Shown piece after piece: positions 37,914-51,632 of a stretch of 64,000 nucleotides of DNA (position 1 is its first letter; each line of letters opens with the position of its first letter). A program made the translations under genes and the position numbers. The DNA is from Amphiduros pacificus. Lineage: Eukaryota > Annelida > Polychaeta > Phyllodocida > Hesionidae. The stretch covers positions 16,300,809 through 16,364,808 of the forward strand of contig OX439010.1 in the NCBI GenBank assembly GCA_949316495.1, in the 5' to 3' direction. Under the pieces are notes generated by a model. It worked only from the letters and a program-made list of their open reading frames with translations, was not told the origin of the DNA and did no database searches.

Positions 37914-37935
37914 ATGGAGGCTGCACCAGAGCAAA
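37914..37935 (+). CDS. Putative first coding exon of receptor 2
   Basis: ATG in a strong context is followed by codons for MEAAPEQ and one extra base, then the consensus donor GTAAGT. The exon ends in phase 1. The acceptor at 56624 (TTTATAG) opens an exon whose first two bases complete that codon; the frame then runs without stops through eight codons (NFNRSEET) into the Met at 56648 of receptor 2. The phase match and lack of stops are seen directly. That these two exons are spliced is inference: the intron would be 18.7 kb and contain the fold-back element. It could instead belong to an unrelated transcript. Confidence 0.4.
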
Positions 37936-38016
37936 GTAAGTTACTATAGATACCATATATAGATTATTGGACAAGAGATGGTTCTGCATGTGATGATATA
38001 CTGTTGAATGTGCAAA

Positions 38017-38550
<534 letters not shown>

Positions 38551-39739
38551 AAGGGATGTTCTCTGCCAACCTGGATATTGATGAACAAATGTTTTATCAG
38601 ACATTATTTGATACCAAGTTTGACTGGCTTTCTTGGAAATGTGAAGGCCAAAGAATAACAAACAATATCTCAAGGTGTTAATTGAAGCTTGCATAACAAA
38701 TCAGGATTGCCAAGTTTCAAGCCACCCTTTTCAAGGAGTGACAATTTTAGGAAACTGTATTGCATTTTCGGCAAGTTATTGGTGACAGTTACTGAAGCAA
38801 AGGCAAGAATAAGAAAGGCTTAATATACTCTGGTTTATTTGTCTTTACATGGATTGAGTGTGGTGGCCTCTGTCAGCTGGTTTTTTTCCATTTCCATAGC
38901 TGACATGGAAGTTGTGATGTCAGCGACCTTTACTCCAAATACAAAATACCAATATGTTTAATGTCACTGTCATAAAGATGATACAATCAGGAAACAATTA
39001 GCACCTTGTCTAACAATCAGCTGTGGCGTATCACCACCAATATAACTGCAGTAAATATGTTCTATAAATTAAAGATGTATTGTGAATATACACCAATCTA
39101 CATGTAATCTATACCAAGCAGTATTTATACTGAAATAAAATAAGTCATATTATAAAAAAAAGAATTGCTACAGCAATGTCTGACAGCGGTACTGTACCTC
39201 AATCAGCATTTCAGTCTGACCATTAACGAGCTTCATCTTGAATCATCAAGGAGGTTCTCACATTTGTACACTTTTCTCGCTCAAGTATATTTCAATATCT
39301 ATCAATGTCTGTTACCGAGGGTATTACCTCTGGGTCTGTTGGTTTGTAGACACCATTGCTTTACCCTTTCACTCCAGTATTGAGCAAAGCAGAATGAAGC
39401 ACAAGAGATGGCTATGGTATTTAGTTGGTGGGTACCTAAGTGTCCATAGTCTGGCCTTGTAGGTAACCACTCACAGTGTTAAGCAGAGAATTAAAATAGG
39501 TTCAGAAATATAAATTATGTAGAAACATACGAGCGTGAAGTTCATTTGATATTTGATATTTGATATTTGACGTTTTTTTCAAAGTATGCCTCCAAGTATA
39601 TATCTATACACACTTATAGGATATGGGTCAAAACAGGATATAAAAGGATATATACCCTGTCAAAAGCGGATATATCATTTTTATTCGCAATAAATCCAAT
39701 TTTTATAAATTTATAACTTAGAAATGTTTTTTAAATGAT

Positions 39740-42700
39740 CTCAAAGACTTTTGATTGACTAATGGGGCCTTAGACATACTTGGTAGACATGTCTAGATTA
39801 CGTCTAGCCCCCTCAATATGAGAGCATAAATCTGAGTTCAATGGAATAGCCCTTTTCCCCTGGCAAAGTCAATATATTCGACCAACTGACTGGTATGAGG
39901 TTGGGGAGGGGGGGGGGGGGGGGAGAGTACTAAAAGGACTTTTGATTGACTAATGGGGCCTTAGACATACTTGGTAGACATGTCTAGATTATGTCTAGCC
40001 CCCTCAATATGAGAGCATAAATCTGAGTTCAATGGAATAGCCCTTTTCCCCTGGCAAAGTCAATATATTCGACCTACTGACTGGTATGAGGTTGGGGAGG
40101 GGGGAGAGTACTAAAAGGACTTTTGCTTGACTAATGGGGCCTTAGACATACTTGGTAGACATGTCTAGATTATGTCTAGCCCCCTCAATATGAGAGCATA
40201 AATCTGAGTTCAATGGAATAGCCCTTTTCCCCTGACAAAGTCAATATATTCGACCTACTGACTGGTATGAGGTTGGGGAGGAGGGATGGAGAGTACTAAA
40301 AAGACTTTTGATTGACTAATGGGGCCTTAGACATACTTGGTAGACATGTCTAGATTATGTCTAGCCCCCTCAATATGAGAGCATAAATCTGAGTTCAATG
40401 GAATAGCCCTTTTCCCCTGGCAAAGTCAATATATTCGACCTACTGACTGGTATGAGGTTGGGGAGGAGGGGGGGAGAGTACTAAAAGGACTTTTGATTGA
40501 CTAATGGGGCCTTAGACATACTTGTTAGACATGTCTAGATTATGTCTAGCCCCCTCAATATGAGAGCATAAATCTGAGTTCAATGGAATAGCCCTTTTCC
40601 CCTGACAAAGTCAATATATTCGACCTACTGACTGGTATGAGGTTGGGGAGGAGGGATGGAGAGTACTAAAAAGACTTTTGATTGACTAATGGGGCCTTAG
40701 ACATACTTGGTAGACATGTCTAGATTACGTCTAGCCCCCTCAATATGAGAGCATAAATCTGAGTTCAATGGAATAGCCCTTTTCCCCTGGCAAAGTCAAT
40801 ATATTCGACCTACTGACTGGTATGAGGTTGGGGAGGGGGGGGGGGAGAGTACTAAAAGGACTTTTGATTGACTAATGGGGCCTTAGACATACTTGGTAGA
40901 CATGTCTAGATTACGTCTAGCCCCCTCAATATGAGAGCATAAATACGAGTTCAATGGAATAGCCCTTTTCCCCTGGCAAAGTCAATATATTCGACCAACT
41001 GACTGGTATGAGGTTGGGGAGGGGGGGGGGGAGAGTACTAAAAGGACTTTTGATTGACTAATGGGGCCTTAGACATACTTGGTAGACATGTCTAGAATAC
41101 GTCTAGCCCCCTCAATATGAGAGCATAAATCTGAGTTCAATGGAATAGCCCTTTTCCCCTGGCAAAGTCAATATATTCGACCAACTGACTGGTATGAGGT
41201 TGGGGAGGGGGGGGAGAGTACTAAAAGGACTTTTGATTGACTAATGGGGCCTTAGACATACTTGGTAGACATGTCTAGAATATGTCTAGCCCCCTCAATA
41301 TAGAGCATAAATCTGAGTTCAATGGAATAGCCCTTTTCCCCTGGCAAAGTCAATATATTCGACCTACTGACTGGTATGAGGTTGGGGAGGGGGGGGAGAG
41401 TACTAAAAGGACTTTTGATTGACTAATGGGGCCTTAGACATACTTGGTAGACATGTCTAGATTATGTCTAGCCCCCTCAATATGAGAGCATAAATCTGAG
41501 TTCAATGGAATAGCCCTTTTCCCCTGGCAAAGTCAATATATTCGACCTACTGACTGGTATGAGGTTGGGGAGGGGGGGGAGAGTACTAAAAGGACTTTTG
41601 ATTGACTAATGGGGCCTTAGACATACTTGGTAGACATGTCTAGATTATGTCTAGCCCCCTCAATATGAGAGCATAAATCTGAGTTCAATGGAATAGCCCT
41701 TTTCCCCTGACAAAGTCAATATATTCGACCTACTGACTGGTATGAGGTTGGGGAGGAGGGATGGAGAGTACTAAAAAGACTTTTGATTGACTAATGGGGC
41801 CTTAGACATACTTGGTAGACATGTCTAGATTATGTCTAGCCCCCTCAATATGAGAGCATAAATCTGAGTTCAATGGAATAGCCCTTTTCCCCTGGCAAAG
41901 TCAATATATTCGACCTACTGACTGGTATGAGGTTGGGGAGGGGGGGAGAGTACTAAAAGGACTTTTGATTGACTAATGGGGCCTTAGACATACTTGGTAG
42001 ACATGTCTAGATTACGTCTAGCCCCCTCAATATGAGAGCATAAATCTGAGTTCAATGGAATAGCCCTTTTCCCCTGGCAAAGTCAATATATTCGACCAAC
42101 TGACTGGTATGAGGTTGGGGAGGGGGGGGGGGGGAGAGTACTAAAAGGACTTTTGATTGACTAATGGGGCCTTAGACATACTTGGTAGACATGTCTAGAT
42201 TACGTCTAGCCCCCTCAATATGAGAGCATAAATCTGAGTTCAATGGAATAGCCCTTTTCCCCTGGCAAAGTCAATATATTCGACCAACTGACTGGTATGA
42301 GGTTGGGGAGGAGGGGAGAGTACTAAAAGGACTTTTGATTGACTAATGGGGCCTTAGACATACTTGGTAGACATGTCTAGATTATGTCTAGCCCCCTCAA
42401 TATGAGAGCATAAATCTGAGTTCAATGGAATAGCCCTTTTCCCCTGACAAAGTCAATATATTCGACCTACTGACTGGTATGAGGTTGGGGAGGAGGGATG
42501 GAGAGTACTAAAAAGACTTTTGATTGACTAATGGGGCCTTAGACATACTTGGTAGACATGTCTAGATTATGTCTAGCCCCCTCAATATGAGAGCATAAAT
42601 CTGAGTTCAATGGAATAGCCCTTTTCCCCTGGCAAAGTCAATATATTCGACCTACTGACTGGTATGAGGTTGGGGAGGGGGGAGAGTACTAAAAGGACTT

Positions 42701-44310
42701 TTGATTGACTAATGGGGCCTTAGACATACTTGGTAAACATGTCTAAATTACGTCTAGCCCCCTCAATATGAGAGCATAAATCTGAGTTCAATGGAATAGC
42801 CCTTTTCCCCTGGCAAAGTCAATATATTCGACCAACTGACTGGTATGAGGTTGGGGAGGGGGGGGAGAGTACTAAAAGGACTTTTGATTGACTAATGGGG
42901 CCTTAGACATACTTGGTAGACATGTCTAGATTATGTCTAGCCCCCTCAATATGAGAGCATAAATCTGAGTTCAATGGAATAGCCCTTTTCCCCTGGCAAA
43001 GTCAATATATTCGACCTACTGACTGGTATGAGGTTGGGGAGGAGGGATGGAGAGTACTAAAAGGACTTTTGATTGACTAATGGGGCATTAGACATACTTG
43101 GTAGACATGTCTAGATTATGTCTAGCCCCCTCAATATGAGAGCATAAATCTGAGTTCAATGGAATAGCCCTTTTCCCCTGACAAAGTCAATATATTCGAC
43201 CTACTGACTGGTATGAGGTTGGGGAGGAGGGATGGAGAGTACTAAAAAGACTTTTGATTGACTAATGGGGCCTTAGACATACTTGGTAGACATGTCTAGA
43301 TTATGTCTAGCCCCCTCAATATGAGAGCATAAATCTGAGTTCAATGGAATAGCCCTTTTCCCCAGACAAAGTCAATATATTCGACCTACTGACTGGTATG
43401 AGGTTGGGGAGGAGGGATGGAGAGTACTAAAAAGACTTTTGATTGACTAATGGGGCCTTAGACATACTTGGTAGACATGTCTAGATTACGTCAAGCCCCC
43501 TCAATATGAGAGCATAAATACGAGTTCAATGGAATAGCCCTTTTCCCCTGGCAAAGTCAATATATTCGACCTACTGACTGGTATGAGGTTGGGGAGGGGG
43601 GGGGGGGGGAGGAGAGTACTAAAAGGACTTTTGATTGACTAATGGGGCCTTAGACATACTTGGTAGACATGTCTAGATTATGTCTAGCCCCCTCAATATG
43701 AGAGCATAAATCTGAGTTCAATGGAATAGCCCTTTTCCCCTGGCAAAGTCAATATATTCGACCTACTGACTGGTATGAGGTTGGGGAGGGGGGGAGAGTA
43801 CTAAAAGGACTTTTGATTGACTAATGGGGCCTTAGACATACTTGGTAGACATGTCTAGATTGTGTCTAGCCCCCTCAATATGAGAGCATAAATCTGAGTT
43901 CAATGGAATAGCCCTTTTTCCCTGACAGAGTCAATATATCCGACCTACTGACTGGTATGAGGTGGGGGGAGTACTAAAAAGACTTTTGATTGACTAATGG
44001 GGCCTAAGACATATTTGGTAGACATGTCTAGATTGTGTCTAGCCCCCTCAATATGAGAGCATAAATCTGAGTTCAATGGAATAGCCCTTTTTCCCCGAGA
44101 GAGTCCATATATTCGACCTACTGACTGGTATGAGGTGGGGGGAGTTCTAAAAAGACTTTTGATTGACTAATGGGGCCTTAGACATATTTGGTAGACATGT
44201 CTAGATTATGTCTAGCCCCCTCAATATGAGAGCATAAATCTGAGTTCAATGGAATAGCCCTTTTTCCCCGAGAGAGTCCATATATTCGACCTACTGACTG
44301 GTATGAGGTG
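39740..44310 (+). repeat. 180-190-bp satellite, left arm of fold-back element
   Basis: About 25 head-to-tail units containing GACTAATGGGGCCTTAGACA, the palindromic TAGACATGTCTA, AGCCCCCTCAATATGAGAGC and a G-rich purine tract. The G run varies from about 4 to about 17 bases and alternates with GGAGGAGGGATGGAGAG variants. The innermost three units have a shortened tract and more changes, so they look oldest. Confidence 0.97.
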
Positions 44311-45557
44311 AATTTTGAATCATTAATGGGGACTAAACATACTTGGGAGATAATTTGGAGATATTGTCCCTTTACTGTTCTATATTCATATTTCTTTTAT
44401 TTGCCATGATTGGTAAGACACAAGGAACATACTAGTAATGTAATTTATTTTGCATCAGATGAAAAACAAGTTTGAATTGGAATATCAAATATAAAATAAG
44501 AATTAAAGATTAAAGACAAACAATATTTCTTTGTTTTCAATATCAAATATATATTTATAGATATAGAAAAAGTGAATACCATAAGACATGCAATAATCCG
44601 TTCATAACTGTAACATTTGGTTGGCTGATTGTCAATCTTATTGGCCAGTGTATTCAATATATTACTGAGTGGCATGAGGTGTAATAATACTAATACTCTT
44701 TGCAATGCGAGTGATTTTACATCAATAAAGTGTAAGATTGAAAATAAGAGATACTTGACAATTTAGTGATATATTTGTTTTACATTTTGACAGTTAATAG
44801 GATAGTAAACTTTCAAAATCTGTTGAGAACATTTTTAAGAACATTATACTCTCTGTCTTTCACTAATTTTGGGTTCTGAATTTGTCATAACAATCAAGGA
44901 CAAATTTTATGACAAGTACATTGAAGAGTTGCAAGTACCCTGTGGCATTAAAGAAAATTTGCACAGGTTCAAATAATCTATGGCAGAACACAACCAGGGA
45001 TATTGTCCAAAGCTATTAATGCAGATATAAGGCATTTTAAAATTGAACATTACATGACAACGTCATTACATGTTATTAATTATAAAAATAAATATCTGAT
45101 ATTTGTAATTACAGAGAAATTGTGCTTGACAATTTTTTTCTATCAAGGTAATAGCCTGACGGAAGGTTACACAACATTGAACATTATCTCAGTAGTCCAG
45201 TCAAAATATGAAATGACCCAGAACAAATTAGAACAGAAACCATTTTGGTGTTATTTGTCTCAGAATGTTACCCAGATGAACATATAAAAAGTCTACCAAA
45301 ATCAACTTAGTGGAACATCACCTAATTTGCATAAATTCAAAAATGGCCGCCTCTCATTGAAGCTTCACCCTATTTCATGCTTATATTCAGGTTTTTTTGT
45401 ATGATTAAAGGTTCCTTGCACACTGAAATAATGTCATGACCTTGCTGTTGGTGTTCAGAAGTTATTTTAAGGCCATGATAAGGAAATAAATAGCTTATGT
45501 AGTGTTTCTAGTAATGTATTTCATACGATGCCAGCATCATTCTGCTATGAAATACAT

Positions 45558-45559
<2 letters not shown>

Positions 45560-45602
<43 letters not shown>
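45560..45602. repeat. (TG/TA)n microsatellite
   Basis: Short GTGTGT run followed by about 18 TA dinucleotides inside the fold-back element centre. Confidence 0.9.
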
Positions 45603-45604
<2 letters not shown>

Positions 45605-46068
45605 TTATGGTGGAAAGAAAAAAAGAGTATTAATACCAGTTCGAAAAAAGGACTGTCTGAAGTGTTGCCACTTTTTGTGAACAGCATTATGAGACTTGGC
45701 CAAAACTATCAAAGCTAGAATATAATTTGTTAATAACCTACATGCTGCCAATGCTGTCAAACATCAGGCATGCAGCACCAATTTCTACACAGGCAAGTCA
45801 ATTCCTCACAAATTCCAAATTTAATGTCAAACGAGGTGTGGTGGCACCACCTTCCTTCACTACCTTTAGATGTCCATATACATAACTTAAGCATTTAGGT
45901 AAAATAATGCTATGGATGTGGACACAAATAACACAAAGTTCCTATTCACACATACATAATTTGAAATATCAGTTCAGATATTAGTTATTTTGTGTACTTA
46001 ATTATCAAGGATCTAATCACAGAATGCATGTCAGATTCCATAAAAGTGCCAAATACAGATATGTTCAT

Positions 46069-46978
46069 TTATTCATGAACAGATATAAAATCATTGGGAA
46101 CATGAATTAGGTTAACATCATCTGTGTGATCTTTATGAACGTGAATTTTCAATAGACCATTTAGCCTCTTCTGTGTCATGCTGACCCAAAAGTATGTTTT
46201 CACTTTGAAAACTGATTGTTTGTTCGCTGGTAGCATTTGTTGCTGGCATTACAAGAATTTCACTGTATAGATATGCACCATTAGTAATCATAAAATTAAT
46301 TTTGGAATTTCATGATGGTGTATTCTTTTCAAGAACTATGTTGCTTTGTAATGTGTCTATTTGAGTTTTCAGTCTCTGTGCATTAATGTCTGAAGCATAC
46401 AGATTTGTCATAATTGCAAACTTCTGGTCATATGTATAACCAGCAGCAGCCTTTAGCAACATATTCTATAAATTAATATACACTTTATAGCCTTGATGAT
46501 CAAATCTATCGTCTTTAGCATTGATTATGAAATCTGCAGCTTCATAATAGATTTTACTGTAATGTTCCTGTGTGGTGCCAGGGTGATATGTAGGCCCTAA
46601 TCCAGAGAGCTGGGGACCAGTTACCCCTAATACATTAAATTTTTTATTAACTTTGTTCTAAAATTGATCAAATGCTGTGTCTGTCTGTTTTGTTTTGAGT
46701 GTTATAATTGTTGGGCTAGCCATTCTCTGGCTTTCTGCTTCTGACACTGGTGGACTTACTAAGATTATAACTGTGTTTCAGAATGTTTTCTGCCAATAAG
46801 ACACCAAAGTCATGTACATATCTAATACTCCTCTAACTCTACTGTGCATTTTAAAATCTCTAACATAATCTAAAGCCTCTTCCAAGACTTCATTTAAAAC
46901 TTTAAAATTCACAATGACATTGTTCATAGTATCTGTCTTTACTGTCCATCTGGTTAGACTAAGGACCCTTATGCCAGG
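46069..46978 (-). pseudogene. Decayed hAT transposase, C-terminal half
   Basis: Reading the minus strand, fragments match hAT transposases of the type related to ZMYM1-like and DUF4371 proteins: LTRWTVKTDTMNN near the start, a middle portion with VRDFKMHSRVRGV, then LVMPATNATSE, and a C-terminal dimerisation segment with HVHKDHTDDVNLIHV ending at a TAA at 46069. The frame has several internal stops and at least one frameshift just before the last segment, and the N-terminal half (zinc finger and first catalytic residues) was not found. It cannot make a working transposase. It sits in the centre of the fold-back element, either as its original enzyme or as an older insertion. Confidence 0.78.
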
Positions 46979-48589
46979 AGAACCAGTAGTTATTGTTTCT
47001 TTTTATCTTAGTAGTCACCAAGCAGACCAATGATGAGTTTCAATAGGTTCTCTGGCAAAGATAGAATTTGTCTTCAGACTACTACCTGACACTTTCAAGT
47101 TTTTCTAAAAATTCTAATTGGAAATTATTGTTTCTCTCCTTTTTGAGAACTTGTTATTGTAGAATAATATGTGTTGTAGATGATATCTCAGAAAAGGTGT
47201 AAAACAGACAGATATAATCAGAATACAAGCAAAGTTCTAATTTTTGACTTATTATTCTACTTTTATTGGTCATTGTTATGAGGAAGAGTACAAAATATGG
47301 GTATTACCAATTTGAAAAGTTTCCCATTGGATTTACCATGTCCAAAAAACATAAAATAGACTCTAATATTACTCAAATATATCAAATAGGAGTCATGCTA
47401 TATAATTTTTAAGATTTGCCCTGCCATGTGTCGGCCATTTTGGATTTATGCAATTTACGCATTGTTCCACTACTTGGATTTTGGTAGACTTTTAGTATGT
47501 TATTCTCTAGGCTCTTCTGAGACATTTTCTATGAGTTTTATTTCTGTTCTAATTTGTTCCGGGTTAGGCCATTTTTTGTCATATATTGACTGGACTACAG
47601 CCCTTTCACACAGTATGCCAATTCTGTTTGAAATTCAATAAATTTCACAAAAATATCCTATGAAATAATAGTTTTGTCAGAAAAAAAGGACAGACTGACA
47701 TAGCGATGCTGTTGGCAACAACATTACCTTCCGTCAGGCTATTACCTTGATAGAAAAAAATTGTCAAGCACAATTTCTCTGTAATTACAAATATCAGATA
47801 TTTATTTTTATAATTAATAACATGTAATGACGTTGTCATGTAATGTTCAATTTTAAAATGCCTTATATCTGCATTAATAGCTTTGGACAATATCCCTGGT
47901 TGTGTTCTGCCATAGATTATTTGAACCTGTGCAAATTTTCTTTAATGCCACAGGGTACTTGCAACTCTTCAATGTACTTGTCATAAAATTTGTCCTTGAT
48001 TGTTATGACAAATTCAGAACCCAAAATTAGTGAAAGACAGAGAGTATAATGTTCTTAAAAATGTTCTCAACAGATTTTGAAAGTTTACTATCCTATTAAC
48101 TGTCAAAATGTAAAACAAATATATCACTAAATTGTCAAGTATCTCTTATTTTCAATCTTACACTTTATTGATGTAAAATCACTCGCATTGCAAAGAGTAT
48201 TAGTATTATTACACCTCATGCCACTCAGTAATATATTGAATACACTGGCCAATAAGATTGACAATCAGCCAACCAAATGTTACTGTAATGAACGGATTAT
48301 TGCATGTCTTATGGTATTCACTTTTTCTATATCTATAAATATATATTTGATATTGAAAACAAAGAAATATTGTTTGTCTTTAATCTTTAATTCTTATTTT
48401 ATATTTGATATTCCAATTCAAACTTGTTTTTCATCTGATGCAAAATAAATTACATTACTAGTATGTTCCTTGTGTCTTACCAATCATGGCAAATAAAAGA
48501 AATATGAATATAGAACAGTAAAGGGACAATATCTCCAAATTATCTCCCAAGTATGTTTAGTCCCCATTAATGATTCAAAATTCACCTCA

Positions 48590-50212
48590 TACCAGTCAGT
48601 AGGTCGAATGTATGGACTCTCTCGGGGAAAAAGGGCTATTCCATTGAACTCAGATTTATGCTCTCATATTGAGGGGGCTAGACATAATCTAGACATGTCT
48701 ACCAAGTATGTCTAAGGCCCCATTAGTCAATCAAAAGTCCTTTTAGTACTCTCCCCCCCCCCTCCCCAACCTCATACCAGTCAGTTGGTCGAATATATTG
48801 ACTTTGCCAGGGGAAAAGGGCTATTCCATTGAACTCAGATTTATGCTCTCATATTGAGGGGGCTAGACGTAATCTAGACATGTCTACCAAGTATGTCTAA
48901 GGCCCCATTAGTCAATCAAAAGTCCTTTTAGTACTCTCCCCCCTCCCCAACCTCATACCAGTCAGTAGGTCGAATATATTGACTTTGCCAGGGGAAAAGG
49001 GCTATTCCATTGAACTCAGATTTATGCTCTCATATTGAGGGGGCTGGACGTAATCTAGACATGTCTACCAAGTATGTCTAAGGCCCCATTAGTCAATCAA
49101 AAGTCTTTTTAGTACTCTCCATCCCTCCTCCCCAACCTCATACCAGTCAGTAGGTCGAATATATTGACTTTGTCAGGGGAAAAGGGCTATTCCATTGAAC
49201 TCAGATTTATGCTCTCATATTGAGGGGGCTAGACATAATCTAGACATGTCTACCAAGTATGTCTAAGGCCCCATTAGTCAATCAAAAGTCCTTTTAGTAC
49301 TCTCCCCCCCTCCCCAACCTCATACCAGTCAGTAGGTTGAATATATTGACTTTGCCAGGGGAAAAGGGCTATTCCATTGAACTCAGATTTATGCTCTCAT
49401 ATTGAGGGGGCTAGACATAATCTAGACATGTCTACCAAGTATGTCTAAGGCCCCATTAGTCAATCAAAAGTCCTTTTAGTACTCTCCCCCCCCCCCCTCC
49501 CCAACCTCATACCAGTCAGTAGGTCGAATATATTGACTTTGTCAGGGGAAAAGGGCTATTCCATTGAACTCAGATTTATGCTCTCATATTGAGGGGGCTA
49601 GACATAATCTAGACATGTCTACCAAGTATGTCTAAGGCCCCATTAGTCAATCAAAAGTCCTTTTAGTACTCTCCCCCCCTCCCCAACCTCATACCAGTCA
49701 GTAGGTCGAATATATTGACTTTGCCAGGGGAAAAGGGCTATTCCATTGAACTCAGATTTATGCTCTCATATTGAGGGGGCTAGACATAATCTAGACATGT
49801 CTACCAAGTATGTCTAAGGCCCCATTAGTCAATCAAAAGTCCTTTTAGTACTCTCCCCCCCCCCTCCCCAACCTCATACAAGTCAGTTGGTCGAATATAT
49901 TGACTTTGCCAGGGGAAAAGGGCTATTCCATTGAACTCAGATTTATGCTCTCATATTGAGGGGGCTAGACGTAATCTAGACATGTCTACCAAGTATGTCT
50001 AAGGCCCCATTAGTCAATCAAAAGTCCTTTTAGTACTCTCCCCCCCCTCCCCAACCTCATACCAGTCAGTTGGTCGAATATATTGACTTTGCCAGGGGAA
50101 AAGGGCTATTCCATTGAACTCAGATTTATGCTCTCATATTGAGGGGGCTAGACGTAATCTAGACATGTCTACCAAGTATGTCTAAGGCCCCATTAGTCAA
50201 TCAAAAGTCTTT
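48590..50212 (-). repeat. 180-190-bp satellite, right arm of fold-back element
   Basis: About nine units of the same satellite as in the left arm, in reverse orientation (C-rich tracts on the plus strand). Copy number differs from the left arm by about 16 units. Confidence 0.97.
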
Positions 50213-50489
50213 GAGATCATTTAAAAAACATTTCTAAGTTATAAATTTATAAAAATTGGATTTATTGCGAATAAAAATGATATATCCGCTTTTGACAGGG
50301 TATATATCCTTTTATATCCTGTTTTGACCCATATCCTATAAGTGTGTATAGATATATACTTGGAGGCATACTTTGAAAAAAACGTCAAATATCAAATATC
50401 AAATATCAAATGAACTTCACGCTCGTTAGAAACATGGTTTGAATATACCAAAACAAAAGATTCATGATTGATATATATTTATTTTTTGA

Positions 50490-50790
50490 GAACATTTTGA
50501 GAAGGTCAAGAAGGTCAGAAGAAGATCATGCACAACTGTGACCCAATAAAGTCATATGGAACTGTGACCCAATAAGGCCATACAAAACAGACCCAAGAAG
50601 GTCATGCACAACTGTGACCCAATAAAGTCATATGGAACTGTGACCCATTAAGGCCATACAAAACAGACCCAAGAAGGTCATGCACAACTGTAACCCAATA
50701 AAGTCATATGGAACTGTGAACCAATAAGGTCATGTACAGCTGTGACCAATTAAGGTCATGCACACAACTGTGACCCAATAGGGTCAAGCA
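50490..50790. repeat. Irregular 76-bp tandem repeat with AAGGTCA words
   Basis: About three and a half copies of a unit with AAGAAGGTCATGCACAACTG and GTCATATGGAACTGTGACCC. It begins about 65 bp outside the fold-back element. Confidence 0.85.
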
Positions 50791-51260
50791 TGTCAATGCT
50801 GGACTTCCAGTGGTTGTATAGTTGCATGGTTCAATATGGTCAGTCATGTATACCTCTGGCACTCGATATGACATCCCCCATTGACATACAGGGTAGGCAT
50901 TAGTTTTTTTTTCCCCAGCTAAAAAAATCTTGCTTGGTATATCGATTTTATGACTGCTATTTTTGTGTGAAACATGGGACAGTTCATATAAACACAGGAC
51001 ATATTATTTGCCAATCCCAGAGATATGTGTGCTGGAAAATTGGTTCTAAAATTATTTAAACTCATTTTTGATATTTTTCTTTGATTTTCAGATTGCTTGG
51101 CTCATTCAATAACATTGTGACAATGGATGACAAGATGACAATTTTTTTAAAGCAATTGATGTAAAATTATTTCTTATTTTTTTAAAAATTTTATATCTTA
51201 TAGCGATCTGTTAGGTGCTCTGAATGTTTTGTTTTGGAAACCTAATATATATAACCTAAC

Positions 51261-51381
<121 letters not shown>

Positions 51382-51632
51382 GTAGACTGCTTTATCTTAT
51401 CACAAGTAGAATATATATTTCACAAGTAGAATTTTTCTCTCATCAATTTAGATTAGTCTTTACATGATTGATAAATATATTTTGTGAAAGCAATATTGAT
51501 AATCTGGCAGAAAAGCCTCCAAAAGGTTATTCTATGGAAATGAAGCATTAATACCTCAGTCAGATTTGCACCAGGGAATTCATCAGCAACAATCTGAGAA
51601 ATGCAGGAACTGGTCACATTATTAGAGGGATG

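Larger units (their letters stand above)
39529..50426. mobile_element. 10.9-kb fold-back transposable element with satellite arms
   Basis: The ends ACGAGCGTGAAG and CTTCACGCTCGT are perfect inverted repeats. TAGAAACAT lies directly outside both (39520-39528 and 50427-50435), a 9 bp target duplication. The arms are 39529-45167 and 47726-50426. Each holds, from outside in, a unique subterminal part with three TGATATT repeats, a satellite array of 180-190 bp units (about 25 left, about 9 right), and an 860 bp unique segment that is nearly identical between arms. The 2.56 kb centre has a further diverged inverted repeat (about 45180-45345 against 47440-47610) and a decayed hAT transposase. A 9 bp duplication with arms of tandem repeats recalls Drosophila Foldback and some Mutator elements. 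The hAT remnant suggests another origin (hAT duplications are usually 8 bp), so the superfamily is open. Confidence 0.9.

Noticed and set aside
44445-48448. The same 86-codon frame in both arms of the fold-back element
   Set aside because: Its duplication follows from the inverted arms. Low-complexity hydrophobic composition in AT-rich DNA and no family resemblance; arm differences include amino-acid changes.
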